From NCBI GenBank assembly GCA_017646805.1, contig JAGCLW010000033.1, forward strand, positions 1 to 42,959: a DNA stretch of 42,959 nucleotides, written 5' to 3'. Below the pieces are notes generated by a model. It made no database searches, was not told where the DNA came from, and saw only the letters and a program-made list of their open reading frames with translations. The DNA comes from Paludibacteraceae bacterium (lineage in GTDB: Bacteria; Bacteroidota; Bacteroidia; Bacteroidales; Paludibacteraceae). The translations under genes and the position numbers were made by a program. Below are positions 18,434-27,053 of the stretch, piece by piece; within the stretch, counting starts at the first letter, position 1; each line of letters starts with the position of its first letter.

Positions 18434-20428
18434 TCAGACAAAACGTTGTGGATAAATGATAACTTTATTATTGCGTTTAAAATACGTTTCCAATTTTATC
18501 GGAATTTGTTCCAATGCTTTTTGATAAGATGCCGTTCCACTACGAGCCGAAACGACAAACAGCAAATCATCATTGTCGATAAATGGCATTAAAGACAGAA
18601 AATTATTCCAATCCGCAAAACGATAATATTCTAAATCAAGAGAAACTTTCATCTTTTTCAACGCTAAACGAGTATGCTCATACGTTTCTTCCTCAGAAAA
18701 CAACAACACCGGAGTCGTCAATTCACGCGAAATCTTCGCTACCTTACGAAGCCACAACGAAAATCCTTTTTCAAATTCAGCAAGTTGAGGAACAACCAAA
18801 ATAATCCGATGATGAACAATCAACGCTCGTTCTATTTGACAAATAAAAATCGTCTTATCCGTATTCATCACAACTCCTCCGGCATTTTCTCCTATCAATT
18901 TATCGACAAAACCCATTTGTCGAGGCCAACCCATAACAATAAAATCTGCCATTGACTCACGACTCAAACGAACAATTCCTCCCGAAATATTAAAATCAAG
19001 CGTTGTAAGCACATTCACTTGTATTTCGGCCGCCGAAGCTTCTTTTACGTAACGCTCCAACTTCACACGTGTCGAAACCAATTGTTCGTCCGAATCAAAA
19101 TTATTCGGCACAACCGAACCTACCGTCAGCGGATAAATCGAACGTGAATCTTTGAGCAACAACGCAAAATCAAGCAATTGTTCAAAATGCGACTCCAACG
19201 ATATTGGCAAAAATATACGCTCTTTCTTTCCGGAAAAAACTTGCTGTGTCCCCATTTGTTTGTTCTCTTCCATGGCAAGCACTTTTGCCGATTGTTGTGT
19301 CACAAAAGATGCAATAATACAAGTCACAAGAATCAACACCACTGCGGCATTCAAAAACTCTTCTGTCATCAATCCCGTACGAACACCAACCAACGTAATT
19401 GCTAACGTCGCAGCGGCACGCGAACCACTCAACCCAAAAATCAACCGACGTTGTGTTACCGAATAACGAAACAATTGTTGCGTCAAAAATGCTGACAACC
19501 ACTTTCCTGACAACGAAATTACAATTAGCAACAAAGCCAACGTTATGATTTCCGAATCTTCAAAAACAACACTTACATCGACCAACATTCCCACCGAAAT
19601 CAAAAAGACCGGAATAAAAAGCGTATTGCCGACAAAATCAATCCGATTCATCAACGTAGAAGAATTCGGCACCAAACGATTGAGTGCAATACCAGACAAA
19701 AACGCACCAATAATTCCTTCAAAACCAAGAACTTCTGAAAAATATGACGAAAGGAACATCATGGAAAGAATCAACAAAAAATGAGAATATTTCTCACTTT
19801 CCAATCGTCGGAAAAACCATTTACAAATCGTCGGGAAAACATAAAAAATCAAAAACGTAAGAATCAATGCCGCCACCAACATTTCCACAAAAAAGATAGG
19901 CGAAACATTTCCCGATTGCTGACCTAAAACAACCGCCAACAACAACAAGGCTATCGTGTTTGTCACAATGGTTCCTCCCACCGTCACGGCAATTGCTTGA
20001 TTTTTTGCAACACCCATTTTACTTGCTATCGGATACGTTATCGGAGTTTGCGTAGAAAAAAGACTCGACAACAACAAACAAGCCTCCAAAGACAATTGCA
20101 AAACATAAGTACAAAATAAAAATCCAATGGAAAAAGGTATAACAAACGTCAGCAATCCATACGTTATACTTTTGTATTTTGCCGAATAAAATTCTCCTAA
20201 ATCCAAATCCAATCCGGCAATAAACATAATATACAACAACCCTACATCAGCCAAAAGACTAATCGATTGTGTCTCTTCAATAAGATACAAACCATATGGT
20301 CCGATAATCACTCCGGAAAGAATCAACACAATGATACTTGGAATCCCGATTCGTTTAAAAATCACCGGCGAAACAAGTATAATAACCAATAAAAGGGCAA
20401 ATACTAATATTTGATTTTCTATCAACAA
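18434..20428 (-). CDS. CPA2-type cation:proton antiporter with C-terminal cytoplasmic domain
   Basis: A 664-residue protein. Residues 1-390 hold about 12 membrane segments of the Na/H exchanger fold (GIPSIIVLILSGVIIGPYGL, LADVGLLYIMFIAGLDLDL). The last ~260 residues form a soluble region that resembles tandem universal-stress-like folds. It should exchange Na+ or K+ for protons across the inner membrane. The only in-frame starts near the N-terminus are TTG codons at 20428 and 20425; an in-frame TAA lies six codons upstream and the next Met is ~70 residues in, so TTG is the likely real start. The ion-site segment reads GGTIVTNTIALL, with Asn where I expect Asp in relatives. Confidence 0.88.
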   Translation of the reverse strand: MLIENQILVFALLLVIILVSPVIFKRIGIPSIIVLILSGVIIGPYGLYLIEETQSISLLADVGLLYIMFIAGLDLDLGEFYSAKYKSITYGLLTFVIPFSIGFLFCTYVLQLSLEACLLLSSLFSTQTPITYPIASKMGVAKNQAIAVTVGGTIVTNTIALLLLAVVLGQQSGNVSPIFFVEMLVAALILTFLIFYVFPTICKWFFRRLESEKYSHFLLILSMMFLSSYFSEVLGFEGIIGAFLSGIALNRLVPNSSTLMNRIDFVGNTLFIPVFLISVGMLVDVSVVFEDSEIITLALLLIVISLSGKWLSAFLTQQLFRYSVTQRRLIFGLSGSRAAATLAITLVGVRTGLMTEEFLNAAVVLILVTCIIASFVTQQSAKVLAMEENKQMGTQQVFSGKKERIFLPISLESHFEQLLDFALLLKDSRSIYPLTVGSVVPNNFDSDEQLVSTRVKLERYVKEASAAEIQVNVLTTLDFNISGGIVRLSRESMADFIVMGWPRQMGFVDKLIGENAGGVVMNTDKTIFICQIERALIVHHRIILVVPQLAEFEKGFSLWLRKVAKISRELTTPVLLFSEEETYEHTRLALKKMKVSLDLEYYRFADWNNFLSLMPFIDNDDLLFVVSARSGTASYQKALEQIPIKLETYFKRNNKVIIYPQRFV

Positions 20429-20467
20429 TTTTTCAACTTTTTAAAATAAAATTTTTTTTCTATCACA

Positions 20468-21220
20468 CTACTCTATTCTTCGACGAAATTCTGCACAGAC
20501 AATCGCCGTTGCAACCGCCACATTCAAAGATTCTGAAGTCTGTTTTTCCAAAGGATAATTTGGAATAAACAATCGATGAGAAAGAGTCGACATCACTTCT
20601 GACGAAATCCCATTTCCTTCGCTCCCCATCACGATCACGGCATTAGAATTTAATTCTTCCGCATACAGATTGTTTCCGTCAAGAACTGTACCATAAACAG
20701 GCAAAAAATCAGACACTTTGGACAACCATTGTGGCAAATTTACTTTTTCATAAATTTTCACCCGAGAAAGAGCTCCCATCGTAGACTGCACGACTTTGGG
20801 ATTATACGCATCGGCACACGATTCCGAACAAACCAATCCATCGACTCCAAACCAATCGGCAAGACGAATAATAGTTCCTAAATTTCCCGGATCTTGCACT
20901 CCGTCCAAAGCAAGATAAAGCCCTGTTTGAGGAACAAAAAGTTGTGGTCGTCGTGGTCGTTCAAACACAGCAAACACGCCCTGTGGCGATTTTTGCAAAG
21001 ACAATCGTCTTAAATCGTCCTCTGTCGCCAACAAAATCGGGCATTGAGCTTGAAAAACATCTTTCCAACGCTCAGAAACCACTAACGTACGACAAACAAA
21101 ATACGACAACAAATCGTCAACCAACTTTTCGCCTTCTGCAACAAAAACATCATCTTCATCACGATATTTTTTTTGCTTGTATTTTGCAAGATCTTTTAGT
21201 TTTGCTTTACTAATATACAT
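20468..21220 (-). CDS. TrmH/SpoU-family RNA 2'-O-ribose methyltransferase
   Basis: A 250-residue SPOUT enzyme. An N-terminal substrate-binding region (KYKQKKYRDEDDVFVAEGEK) precedes the knotted SAM-binding domain, with motif 1 LDGVQDPGNLGTIIRLADW, motif 2 VIVMGSEGNGIS and motif 3 ESLNVAVATAIVCAE. It methylates a ribose 2'-OH in rRNA or tRNA using SAM; the target base cannot be read from sequence. Length is typical. It is the first gene of the minus-strand directon, with a TATCTTTG element about 26 bp upstream. Confidence 0.92.
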   Translation of the reverse strand: MYISKAKLKDLAKYKQKKYRDEDDVFVAEGEKLVDDLLSYFVCRTLVVSERWKDVFQAQCPILLATEDDLRRLSLQKSPQGVFAVFERPRRPQLFVPQTGLYLALDGVQDPGNLGTIIRLADWFGVDGLVCSESCADAYNPKVVQSTMGALSRVKIYEKVNLPQWLSKVSDFLPVYGTVLDGNNLYAEELNSNAVIVMGSEGNGISSEVMSTLSHRLFIPNYPLEKQTSESLNVAVATAIVCAEFRRRIE

Positions 21221-21245
21221 CTAAAAAAACACCTAATAAAACAGA

Positions 21246-21253
21246 CAAAGATA
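21246..21253 (-). promoter_or_regulatory. Putative -7 element upstream of the TrmH/SpoU gene and its directon
   Basis: On the minus strand the site reads TATCTTTG, matching TAnnTTTG. No TTG sits exactly 19 bp further upstream, so the -33 element is weak. It probably starts the long operon that ends at rnhA. Confidence 0.5.
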
Positions 21254-21303
21254 ACTAAAATTATTGACAAATAAAGGTCAAAAAAAAGTCAAAAAACGAA
21301 GTT

Positions 21304-21333
21304 TTGAAAAATGAACAAATTTATTTACCTTTG
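21304..21333 (+). promoter_or_regulatory. Bacteroidota-type promoter of the IgGFc-binding-like gene
   Basis: TTG at 21304-21306 and TACCTTTG at 21326-21333 are separated by 19 bp, an ideal TTG-N19-TAnnTTTG promoter. The ATG lies only 11 bp after the -7 element, so the mRNA leader should be only a few bases long. Confidence 0.75.
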
Positions 21334-21344
21334 TACAATTTGGA

Positions 21345-23825
21345 ATGAAAAAAAAATGGACATTCATAATCTTTTTGCTACTGATACAACTCTCTGTATT
21401 TGGGCAATATAGCACTCAAGGTAAAGACTTTTATCTTGGATTTATGGGTGCGTCCGATCAATCTCCTTCTTTCACCACACTAAAACCTGCCGAATTATCC
21501 GTATATATCGCCGCTCAACGAGACGTAAGCGGAACGATTAGCAACGAACAAACCGGTTTTCAAATGCCGTTCTCCGTAAATGCCGGCGAAATTTCAAAAA
21601 TCATACTTCCAAGCCAAGAATGTTTTTCTTATTCTTTGGGAGACACCGTTGCCGTCAGAAATACAGGTTTGCACGTTGAAGCAACCGACACAATCAGTAT
21701 TTATCTGTCCAACCATAGAGATTATTCCTTTGATGCGTCAGTTGTACTTCCCATTCGCTCGCTTGGAACCGAATATAAAATTGCCAACTACAAAAGCGAA
21801 GAACAAAGCAGTTTTCTCATTGTAGGAACCGAAGACAACACCATCGTTGAAATCGTTCTGCAAAACGACGTCTCTTGGGAAAACGAAGAAAATGGCGACA
21901 AAACAACCTATTCGGCCGGCAAACCCTACCAATTTGTCATCAACAAAGGACAAACCATTTTAGTCGCAGGAATCGGAATGATGGGAAGCACAATCAAAAG
22001 TTTCGATTGTAAAAAAATCGCTGTTTTTTCCGGAAATTATTGTCCTTTTATTCCCAACGACTGCCCGGCTTGCGACGTATTGGTAGAACAATTGCCACCA
22101 ACGAATACTTGGGGAAAACATTTCATTGTGAATCCGACAATCGAACGAAAACGAGATAGTCGAATCGTCGTCACTGCACAAGAACCACAAACCCAAATCA
22201 CCATCAAAAAAGAAGGAAAAGAAGAACAATTCACCATGTCTCAAAATCAATACGTTGAATTTGAGTTGGGATTGTCCGGAGCAGAAATCACAGCAAACCA
22301 ACCCGTTAGCGTTACGCAATACGCCATCGGAGGATTTTGTTCTGGAATGGGCGACCCTTTCATGCTTTGGATTGCTCCAACAGAACAAAGCGTAAAAGAC
22401 ATTGTTTTTTCGCCTCTTCCAACCAACAAAATCAACAAACATTACGTTCAAATAATTACGAAAACAGAATACAAAAAATCTACTCTTCTCGATGGAAAAA
22501 ACATTGAAAATCAATTTTCTACATTTCCCGAAAACGAACAATACTCGATTGCCCGAATAGAATTGACGCCTACGGTTCATCGACTTCAAAATCCATCCGG
22601 ATTGATGGCTTATGTCTATGGATACGCAACTCCGGATCAAAATACTTTGGAAGGCGAATTATACGAAAGTTACGGCTACTTAGTCGCTTCTGCCATAAAC
22701 AATATCGCAGATGATTTTAATCTATCTACATCAAATGGCAATTTCTTCTATTATGAAACATCTGAATCCAACGGAACAACCAACATCAGCGACACAATAA
22801 AAATCACTCGCAATATCAAATCCGACTTCATTCGGATCGAATGGAAACTAAACAACAAACCGCTGAATATCACCGAAACAAACAACAAACAACACTCTTT
22901 CACTCTTTTAGGAAAAGACTTGCAATTTGGCGAAAACAAACTGCAAATGCTTATCGTACGCAATTGTCAGACCGACACGCTCACTTCTTCGCTATGGAGA
23001 AAACCGCTCTCAATATCCACTAACGCAAAAAAATTATTCGTTTGCAACGGAGGAACAATCACGCTGAAAATAAAAGAAAGCTCGTCGGGAAAAGTCACCT
23101 GGAAAAACAAACAAACCGGAGAACTCTTTTTCGGAAATCCAATAACCATATTGCCAACCGAAAATACAACTTTCGACGTTTTTTCTCAATTTGAAAACGA
23201 AACATCAAATACGTTATCCATAGAAATCATCGTCCTTGACCAATTTTTAACCACAAAAAAAGTTTCCATTTGTCAAGGCGAAACCTACTCTTTCTACGGG
23301 CAAACACTTTCAAAATCAGGAATTTATAAAAAACGCTTTCTAAACCAATCCGGTTGCGACAGCATTATCAATCTCGACTTAACCGTCAATCCTTCTTACC
23401 AAATTCACAACAACGTTCAATTGGTTTGGGGCGAAGAAATCACCATCGGTGACAACACCTACAAATATGCAGGAAAATACACCGATTATCTGACAAGCAC
23501 AACCGGTTGCGACAGTATTGTCCACACAACAATACACATTCGATACTCTTCGTGTCCCGACATCGAAATTCAAAAATTTTTCACGCCAAACAACGATGGA
23601 GAAAACGAACGATGGTTGCCCAAAAACCTACAATGCTACCAACATGCCATCGTCAACATCTACGATCGTTACGGAAAATTGCTAAAAACATTCAATCAAA
23701 CAGAACCCGAAGGTTGGGACGGAATCTATTTAGGCAAACCAATGCCTACCGACACCTATTGGTACGAAATTACGCTACCGGAAATCTCCGAAGAATTCGT
23801 CGGTTATTTCCTACTTAAAAGATGA
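21345..23825 (+). CDS. Secreted IgGFc-binding-like protein with T9SS type B C-terminal sorting domain
   Basis: An 826-residue protein with a signal peptide (MKKKWTFIIFLLLIQLSVFG). The N-terminal half resembles the IgGFc-binding N-terminal domain family (GKDFYLGFM, PAELSVYIAAQ, VEATDTISIYLSNH, YKIANY). A middle region holds two short adhesin-type repeats with SGCDSI and TGCDSIV. The C-terminus is a gliding-motility-associated or type B T9SS sorting domain: FFTPNNDGENERW, VNIYDRYGKLLKTF, GWDGIYLGKPMPTDTYWY. It should cross the outer membrane by type IX secretion and stay at or leave the surface. The family name does not prove IgG binding. It is monocistronic, with its own promoter. Confidence 0.85.
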   Translation: MKKKWTFIIFLLLIQLSVFGQYSTQGKDFYLGFMGASDQSPSFTTLKPAELSVYIAAQRDVSGTISNEQTGFQMPFSVNAGEISKIILPSQECFSYSLGDTVAVRNTGLHVEATDTISIYLSNHRDYSFDASVVLPIRSLGTEYKIANYKSEEQSSFLIVGTEDNTIVEIVLQNDVSWENEENGDKTTYSAGKPYQFVINKGQTILVAGIGMMGSTIKSFDCKKIAVFSGNYCPFIPNDCPACDVLVEQLPPTNTWGKHFIVNPTIERKRDSRIVVTAQEPQTQITIKKEGKEEQFTMSQNQYVEFELGLSGAEITANQPVSVTQYAIGGFCSGMGDPFMLWIAPTEQSVKDIVFSPLPTNKINKHYVQIITKTEYKKSTLLDGKNIENQFSTFPENEQYSIARIELTPTVHRLQNPSGLMAYVYGYATPDQNTLEGELYESYGYLVASAINNIADDFNLSTSNGNFFYYETSESNGTTNISDTIKITRNIKSDFIRIEWKLNNKPLNITETNNKQHSFTLLGKDLQFGENKLQMLIVRNCQTDTLTSSLWRKPLSISTNAKKLFVCNGGTITLKIKESSSGKVTWKNKQTGELFFGNPITILPTENTTFDVFSQFENETSNTLSIEIIVLDQFLTTKKVSICQGETYSFYGQTLSKSGIYKKRFLNQSGCDSIINLDLTVNPSYQIHNNVQLVWGEEITIGDNTYKYAGKYTDYLTSTTGCDSIVHTTIHIRYSSCPDIEIQKFFTPNNDGENERWLPKNLQCYQHAIVNIYDRYGKLLKTFNQTEPEGWDGIYLGKPMPTDTYWYEITLPEISEEFVGYFLLKR

Positions 23826-23874
23826 CAAAAGTCTTTTTTGCATTTTTTAAATTCCTTTTTCATTTAGAATTTGC

Positions 23875-23882
23875 TATCTTTG
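23875..23882 (+). promoter_or_regulatory. Putative -7 element of ilvE
   Basis: TATCTTTG at this position matches TAnnTTTG and lies 42 bp upstream of the ilvE ATG. The -33 region is poor (no TTG at 19 bp). Confidence 0.5.
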
Positions 23883-23924
23883 TAAGTCTTTTATTCAAAA
23901 AAAACAAATAAACATATATTACCT

Positions 23925-24947
23925 ATGAAAGAAGAATTAGATTGGTCGAATCTCTCTTTCGGCTATCGAAAAACAGACTACAACGTTCGTTGTTACAATC
24001 GCAACGGCGAATGGGGCGAACTTGAAGTTTCAAGTAGCGAACACATCAACATGCACATGGCTGCAACATGCTTGCACTACGGGCAAGAATGTTTTGAAGG
24101 ACTGAAAGCATTTCGTGGGAAAGACGGAAAAATCCGAATTTTCCGCATCGAAGAAAACGCAGCTCGTATGCAACGTACTTGTCAAGGAATTTTGATGGCA
24201 GAAATGCCTACCGACAAATTCAAAGAAGCCATTTGCAAAGTAGTCAAACTCAACGAACGTTTTATTCCTCCTTACGAAAGCGGAGCTTCGTTGTATATCC
24301 GTCCGTTACTCATCGGAACGGGAGCTCAAGTGGGCGTACATCCTGCCAACGAATATTTATTCATTGTATTCGTCACTCCGGTAGGTCCTTATTTCAAAGG
24401 AGGTTTTGCTACTACACCTTACGTTATCATTCGTGAATACGATCGTGCCGCTCCTCTCGGAACAGGTTGTTTCAAAGTCGGAGGAAATTATGCGGCAAGT
24501 CTTCGTGCCAACAAAAAAGCACACGATTTGGGATATAGTTGCGAATTTTATCTCGATGCAAAAGAAAAAAAATACATCGACGAAGCCGGTGCAGCCAATT
24601 TCTTTGGCATAAAAAACAATACGTATATCACGCCAAAATCATCATCAATCCTTGCTTCGGTTACAAACAAAAGTTTGATGCAATTGGCAGAAGATATGGG
24701 ACTCAAAGTAGAACGCCGACCTATTCCGGAAGAAGAATTAGCTACATTTGAAGAAGCCGGAGCTTGTGGAACAGCGGCTGTCATTTCGCCTATCGAACGA
24801 ATCGATGATATTGAAAATGACCGTTCTTACGTCATTGCAAAAGACGGCAAACCCGGACCTATTTGCACCGAGTTGTATCACAAATTGCGAGCAATACAAT
24901 ATGGCGACGAACCCGATATTCATGGTTGGGTAACCGTATTAGATTAA
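23925..24947 (+). CDS. ilvE: Branched-chain amino acid aminotransferase
   Basis: A fold-type IV PLP enzyme of 340 residues that interconverts leucine, isoleucine and valine with their 2-oxo acids, using glutamate/2-oxoglutarate. Seen motifs: LHYGQECFEGLKAFRG near the N-terminus, LYIRPLLIGTGAQVGVHPA in the middle, the PLP lysine at about residue 184 in TGCFKVGGNYAAS, and DEAGAANFFGI and EEAGACGTAAVISPI further on. Length and motif order match the type II BCAT group. It is monocistronic, with a -7 element upstream and a terminator downstream; no leader attenuator was seen. Confidence 0.95.
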   Translation: MKEELDWSNLSFGYRKTDYNVRCYNRNGEWGELEVSSSEHINMHMAATCLHYGQECFEGLKAFRGKDGKIRIFRIEENAARMQRTCQGILMAEMPTDKFKEAICKVVKLNERFIPPYESGASLYIRPLLIGTGAQVGVHPANEYLFIVFVTPVGPYFKGGFATTPYVIIREYDRAAPLGTGCFKVGGNYAASLRANKKAHDLGYSCEFYLDAKEKKYIDEAGAANFFGIKNNTYITPKSSSILASVTNKSLMQLAEDMGLKVERRPIPEEELATFEEAGACGTAAVISPIERIDDIENDRSYVIAKDGKPGPICTELYHKLRAIQYGDEPDIHGWVTVLD

Positions 24948-24950
24948 ACA

Positions 24951-24987
24951 AAAAAAAGAGCAAATTTTTCCATTTGCTCTTTTTTTA
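24951..24987 (+). terminator. Intrinsic terminator of ilvE
   Basis: GAGCAAAT at 24958-24965 pairs with ATTTGCTC at 24972-24979, with A and T tracts on the outside. It lies 4 bp after the stop codon. Confidence 0.85.
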
Positions 24988-25003
24988 TTCCCTTTTTCAA
25001 ATC

Positions 25004-25038
25004 AAAAAAAAGAGCGAGAAAATTTCTCGCTCTTTTTA
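25004..25038 (-). terminator. GAGCGAG-type terminator of the susC1-susD1 operon
   Basis: AGAGCGAGAA at 25011-25020 pairs with TTCTCGCTCT just after it, flanked by A and T runs. It lies 20 bp beyond the susD1 stop codon. The same stem core recurs at 32208-32239 and 39285-39321. Confidence 0.85.
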
Positions 25039-25058
25039 TTAAACACTATAGATAAAAA

Positions 25059-27035
25059 TCAATAGTCGTAAGCATTTTCCAATTTTGGATTAGCATTTGT
25101 AATCACATTGAAGAATGGCCAATATTGACGATGTTCAAGTTCTTCATCTTTACAATCGTACAACAGCAATGGAACTCCTAAATCAAAAGAAGCACCGCTT
25201 TTAACTCCTGTTATTTTAACACTTTCTCCATCTACTATAAGTTCATCACCAATTTCGACTTTTTCTGTGTCTGATGACTTAAGTCTAGCATCTTTAGCTG
25301 CCCACCAAACAACATCATAAGCCGGCCATTTTTCCGGATCATTAGAATATTCTGAATCTTCAAAATAGACAAAATTCATTTTTTCTATATAAGAATAATT
25401 TGATTGATTCTTGGCATATTTTAATTGTGTATCAAATTCTCCCCAACGAATCAAATCGTATTTACGAAGATTTTCTCCGGCAAATTCCAACGCTCGTTCT
25501 CTCTTGATGTCGACCATCGTTACTTCACCCGGAAGATCTTTACCGGTAGCTCTCTTATGTACCAAATTGAATGCATAATCTTTAGTATACGACGACGAAG
25601 TAGCTCCTTTCTCCATCGCTTCAGCAAGCATCAGTGCCACTTCCGACATACGCATGATAGGAAGGTTCAACCCATCGTCTTCTCCGGTATACGCACCGTT
25701 TAGCCATTCAAAACGATACTTTCCAAGATACATTTGTGAAGCTTTTGTCCAGTATTTTGCCAATAATGGTTTTTCTTTAGTAGGATCTACTGTATTACTA
25801 TTGTTATCTGCTCGATATTGCCACTGATACGGAGCTATTGTTACATTCAATCGTTTATCAGTTTTTTGATATTCGTAATTTCCATAAACACCTTCCTTAC
25901 TAAGACTTAAATCTTTTGCTATAGATTCAAAAAACAAATTCAATAAATAAGGAGTAACAGCAACCATTCCATTAGAAGAATTTGAAATATCTGTGTTCTT
26001 CAACTTTCCAAACGCATTCAATTTATCTTTGTTTACACGAAGACCACAACGATTGAGCAATTGTCCACGTACTCCGTCCAAGAATGGGATTTCCCAAATC
26101 ACTTCCGATTGAGAATAATCCGTTACGCCTTGACAAATGTTTTTAAACACTTGCTCAAAACCTCCGTCTTCGTATTTTATGATTTTGTTTTCCTCATGCT
26201 CAAGAATCTTAGAACAATCGTCTGCAACTTCTTGATACAACTCTGCTCTCAAAGCATCGTCTTTCGTATTATAATCTACGGTATTTGTTTCACGTTGCAA
26301 ACCGTATCCGGCATACATCAGATTGATTCTGGCACGCAATCCAAGAGCAAAAGCTTTGCTTGGTCGTCCGGTAAAGTTTTTAGCACCTCCGGGACAACCT
26401 TCAGACCAAGGCATCAATTCGGCAGCCAATTTCAAATCTTCACGCAATCTTTGAAATATCTCTACTCGAGGAGCAACCGGTTTGTAGATACTATTCGGAT
26501 CCAAAATATCAACCGGTTCAAAATTGTATGGAGCGTCTCCCCACAATTTCAATATTTCATAATACGCAAACGAACGCAAACAAATGGCTTCCCCTTTAAG
26601 GTAATTAAAGTGAACCAACTCTTCTCCTTTCACAGGATTATTTGCTGCTTCACGAGATGCCAACGCATCGTCGATTCCTTTTATGCAAAGATTGGTACGT
26701 TCGATAATCGCCGTAAGATATGCCCACGGATTTTTGTCTTTCATGACCAAATCCGAATGTCCCATTACGTTCATTTTATAAATAGCATAATCTTGAGCTT
26801 TTGTACAAAACTCAATATCCGTATTCAAACCAACCCAACCACCGACCAAACGCGTACGGTAGGCATTTTGTTCGCCGAATACTTCATAGATTCCTGCAAT
26901 CGCTTGTTCTGCCGATTGCGTTGAAGAAAAGACCATTTCATCGTTCATTGCCGATTTTGAGTCATTTTCCAATAAGTCACAAGATGCCATTCCAATAACA
27001 CAAAGTGACAGTATGATGTATTTCAATTTTTTCAT
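25059..27035 (-). CDS. SusD/RagB-family surface glycan-binding lipoprotein (copy 1)
   Basis: A 658-residue lipoprotein with a type II signal peptide (MKKLKYIILSLCVIGMASC) whose lipobox cysteine is followed by DLLEN. The body has SusD features: SAEQAIAGIYEVFGEQNAYR, INLMYAGYGLQ, LPIMRMSEVALMLAEAMEKG and a C-terminal KRERALEFAGENLRKYDLIR. It caps its SusC partner at the outer membrane and binds oligosaccharide for import. It starts 18 bp after susC1. It is a clear paralogue of the second SusD here, but more diverged than the SusC pair. Pectin as ligand is inferred from the neighbouring lyases. Confidence 0.92.
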   Translation of the reverse strand: MKKLKYIILSLCVIGMASCDLLENDSKSAMNDEMVFSSTQSAEQAIAGIYEVFGEQNAYRTRLVGGWVGLNTDIEFCTKAQDYAIYKMNVMGHSDLVMKDKNPWAYLTAIIERTNLCIKGIDDALASREAANNPVKGEELVHFNYLKGEAICLRSFAYYEILKLWGDAPYNFEPVDILDPNSIYKPVAPRVEIFQRLREDLKLAAELMPWSEGCPGGAKNFTGRPSKAFALGLRARINLMYAGYGLQRETNTVDYNTKDDALRAELYQEVADDCSKILEHEENKIIKYEDGGFEQVFKNICQGVTDYSQSEVIWEIPFLDGVRGQLLNRCGLRVNKDKLNAFGKLKNTDISNSSNGMVAVTPYLLNLFFESIAKDLSLSKEGVYGNYEYQKTDKRLNVTIAPYQWQYRADNNSNTVDPTKEKPLLAKYWTKASQMYLGKYRFEWLNGAYTGEDDGLNLPIMRMSEVALMLAEAMEKGATSSSYTKDYAFNLVHKRATGKDLPGEVTMVDIKRERALEFAGENLRKYDLIRWGEFDTQLKYAKNQSNYSYIEKMNFVYFEDSEYSNDPEKWPAYDVVWWAAKDARLKSSDTEKVEIGDELIVDGESVKITGVKSGASFDLGVPLLLYDCKDEELEHRQYWPFFNVITNANPKLENAYDY

Positions 27036-27053
27036 ATTACTTCGTATTTAATA

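Noticed and set aside
21960..22640. Minus-strand ORF of 226 codons opposite the IgGFc-binding-like gene
   Set aside because: No start context or motifs; the plus frame has a signal peptide and sorting domain.
23817..23841. GAC-AAAA-GTC hairpin plus T-run after the IgGFc-binding-like gene
   Set aside because: The stem is only three base pairs with a bulge; too weak to call a terminator.
26061..26924. Plus-strand ORF of 287 codons opposite susD1
   Set aside because: Low-complexity residue mix without motifs, opposite a clear SusD protein.
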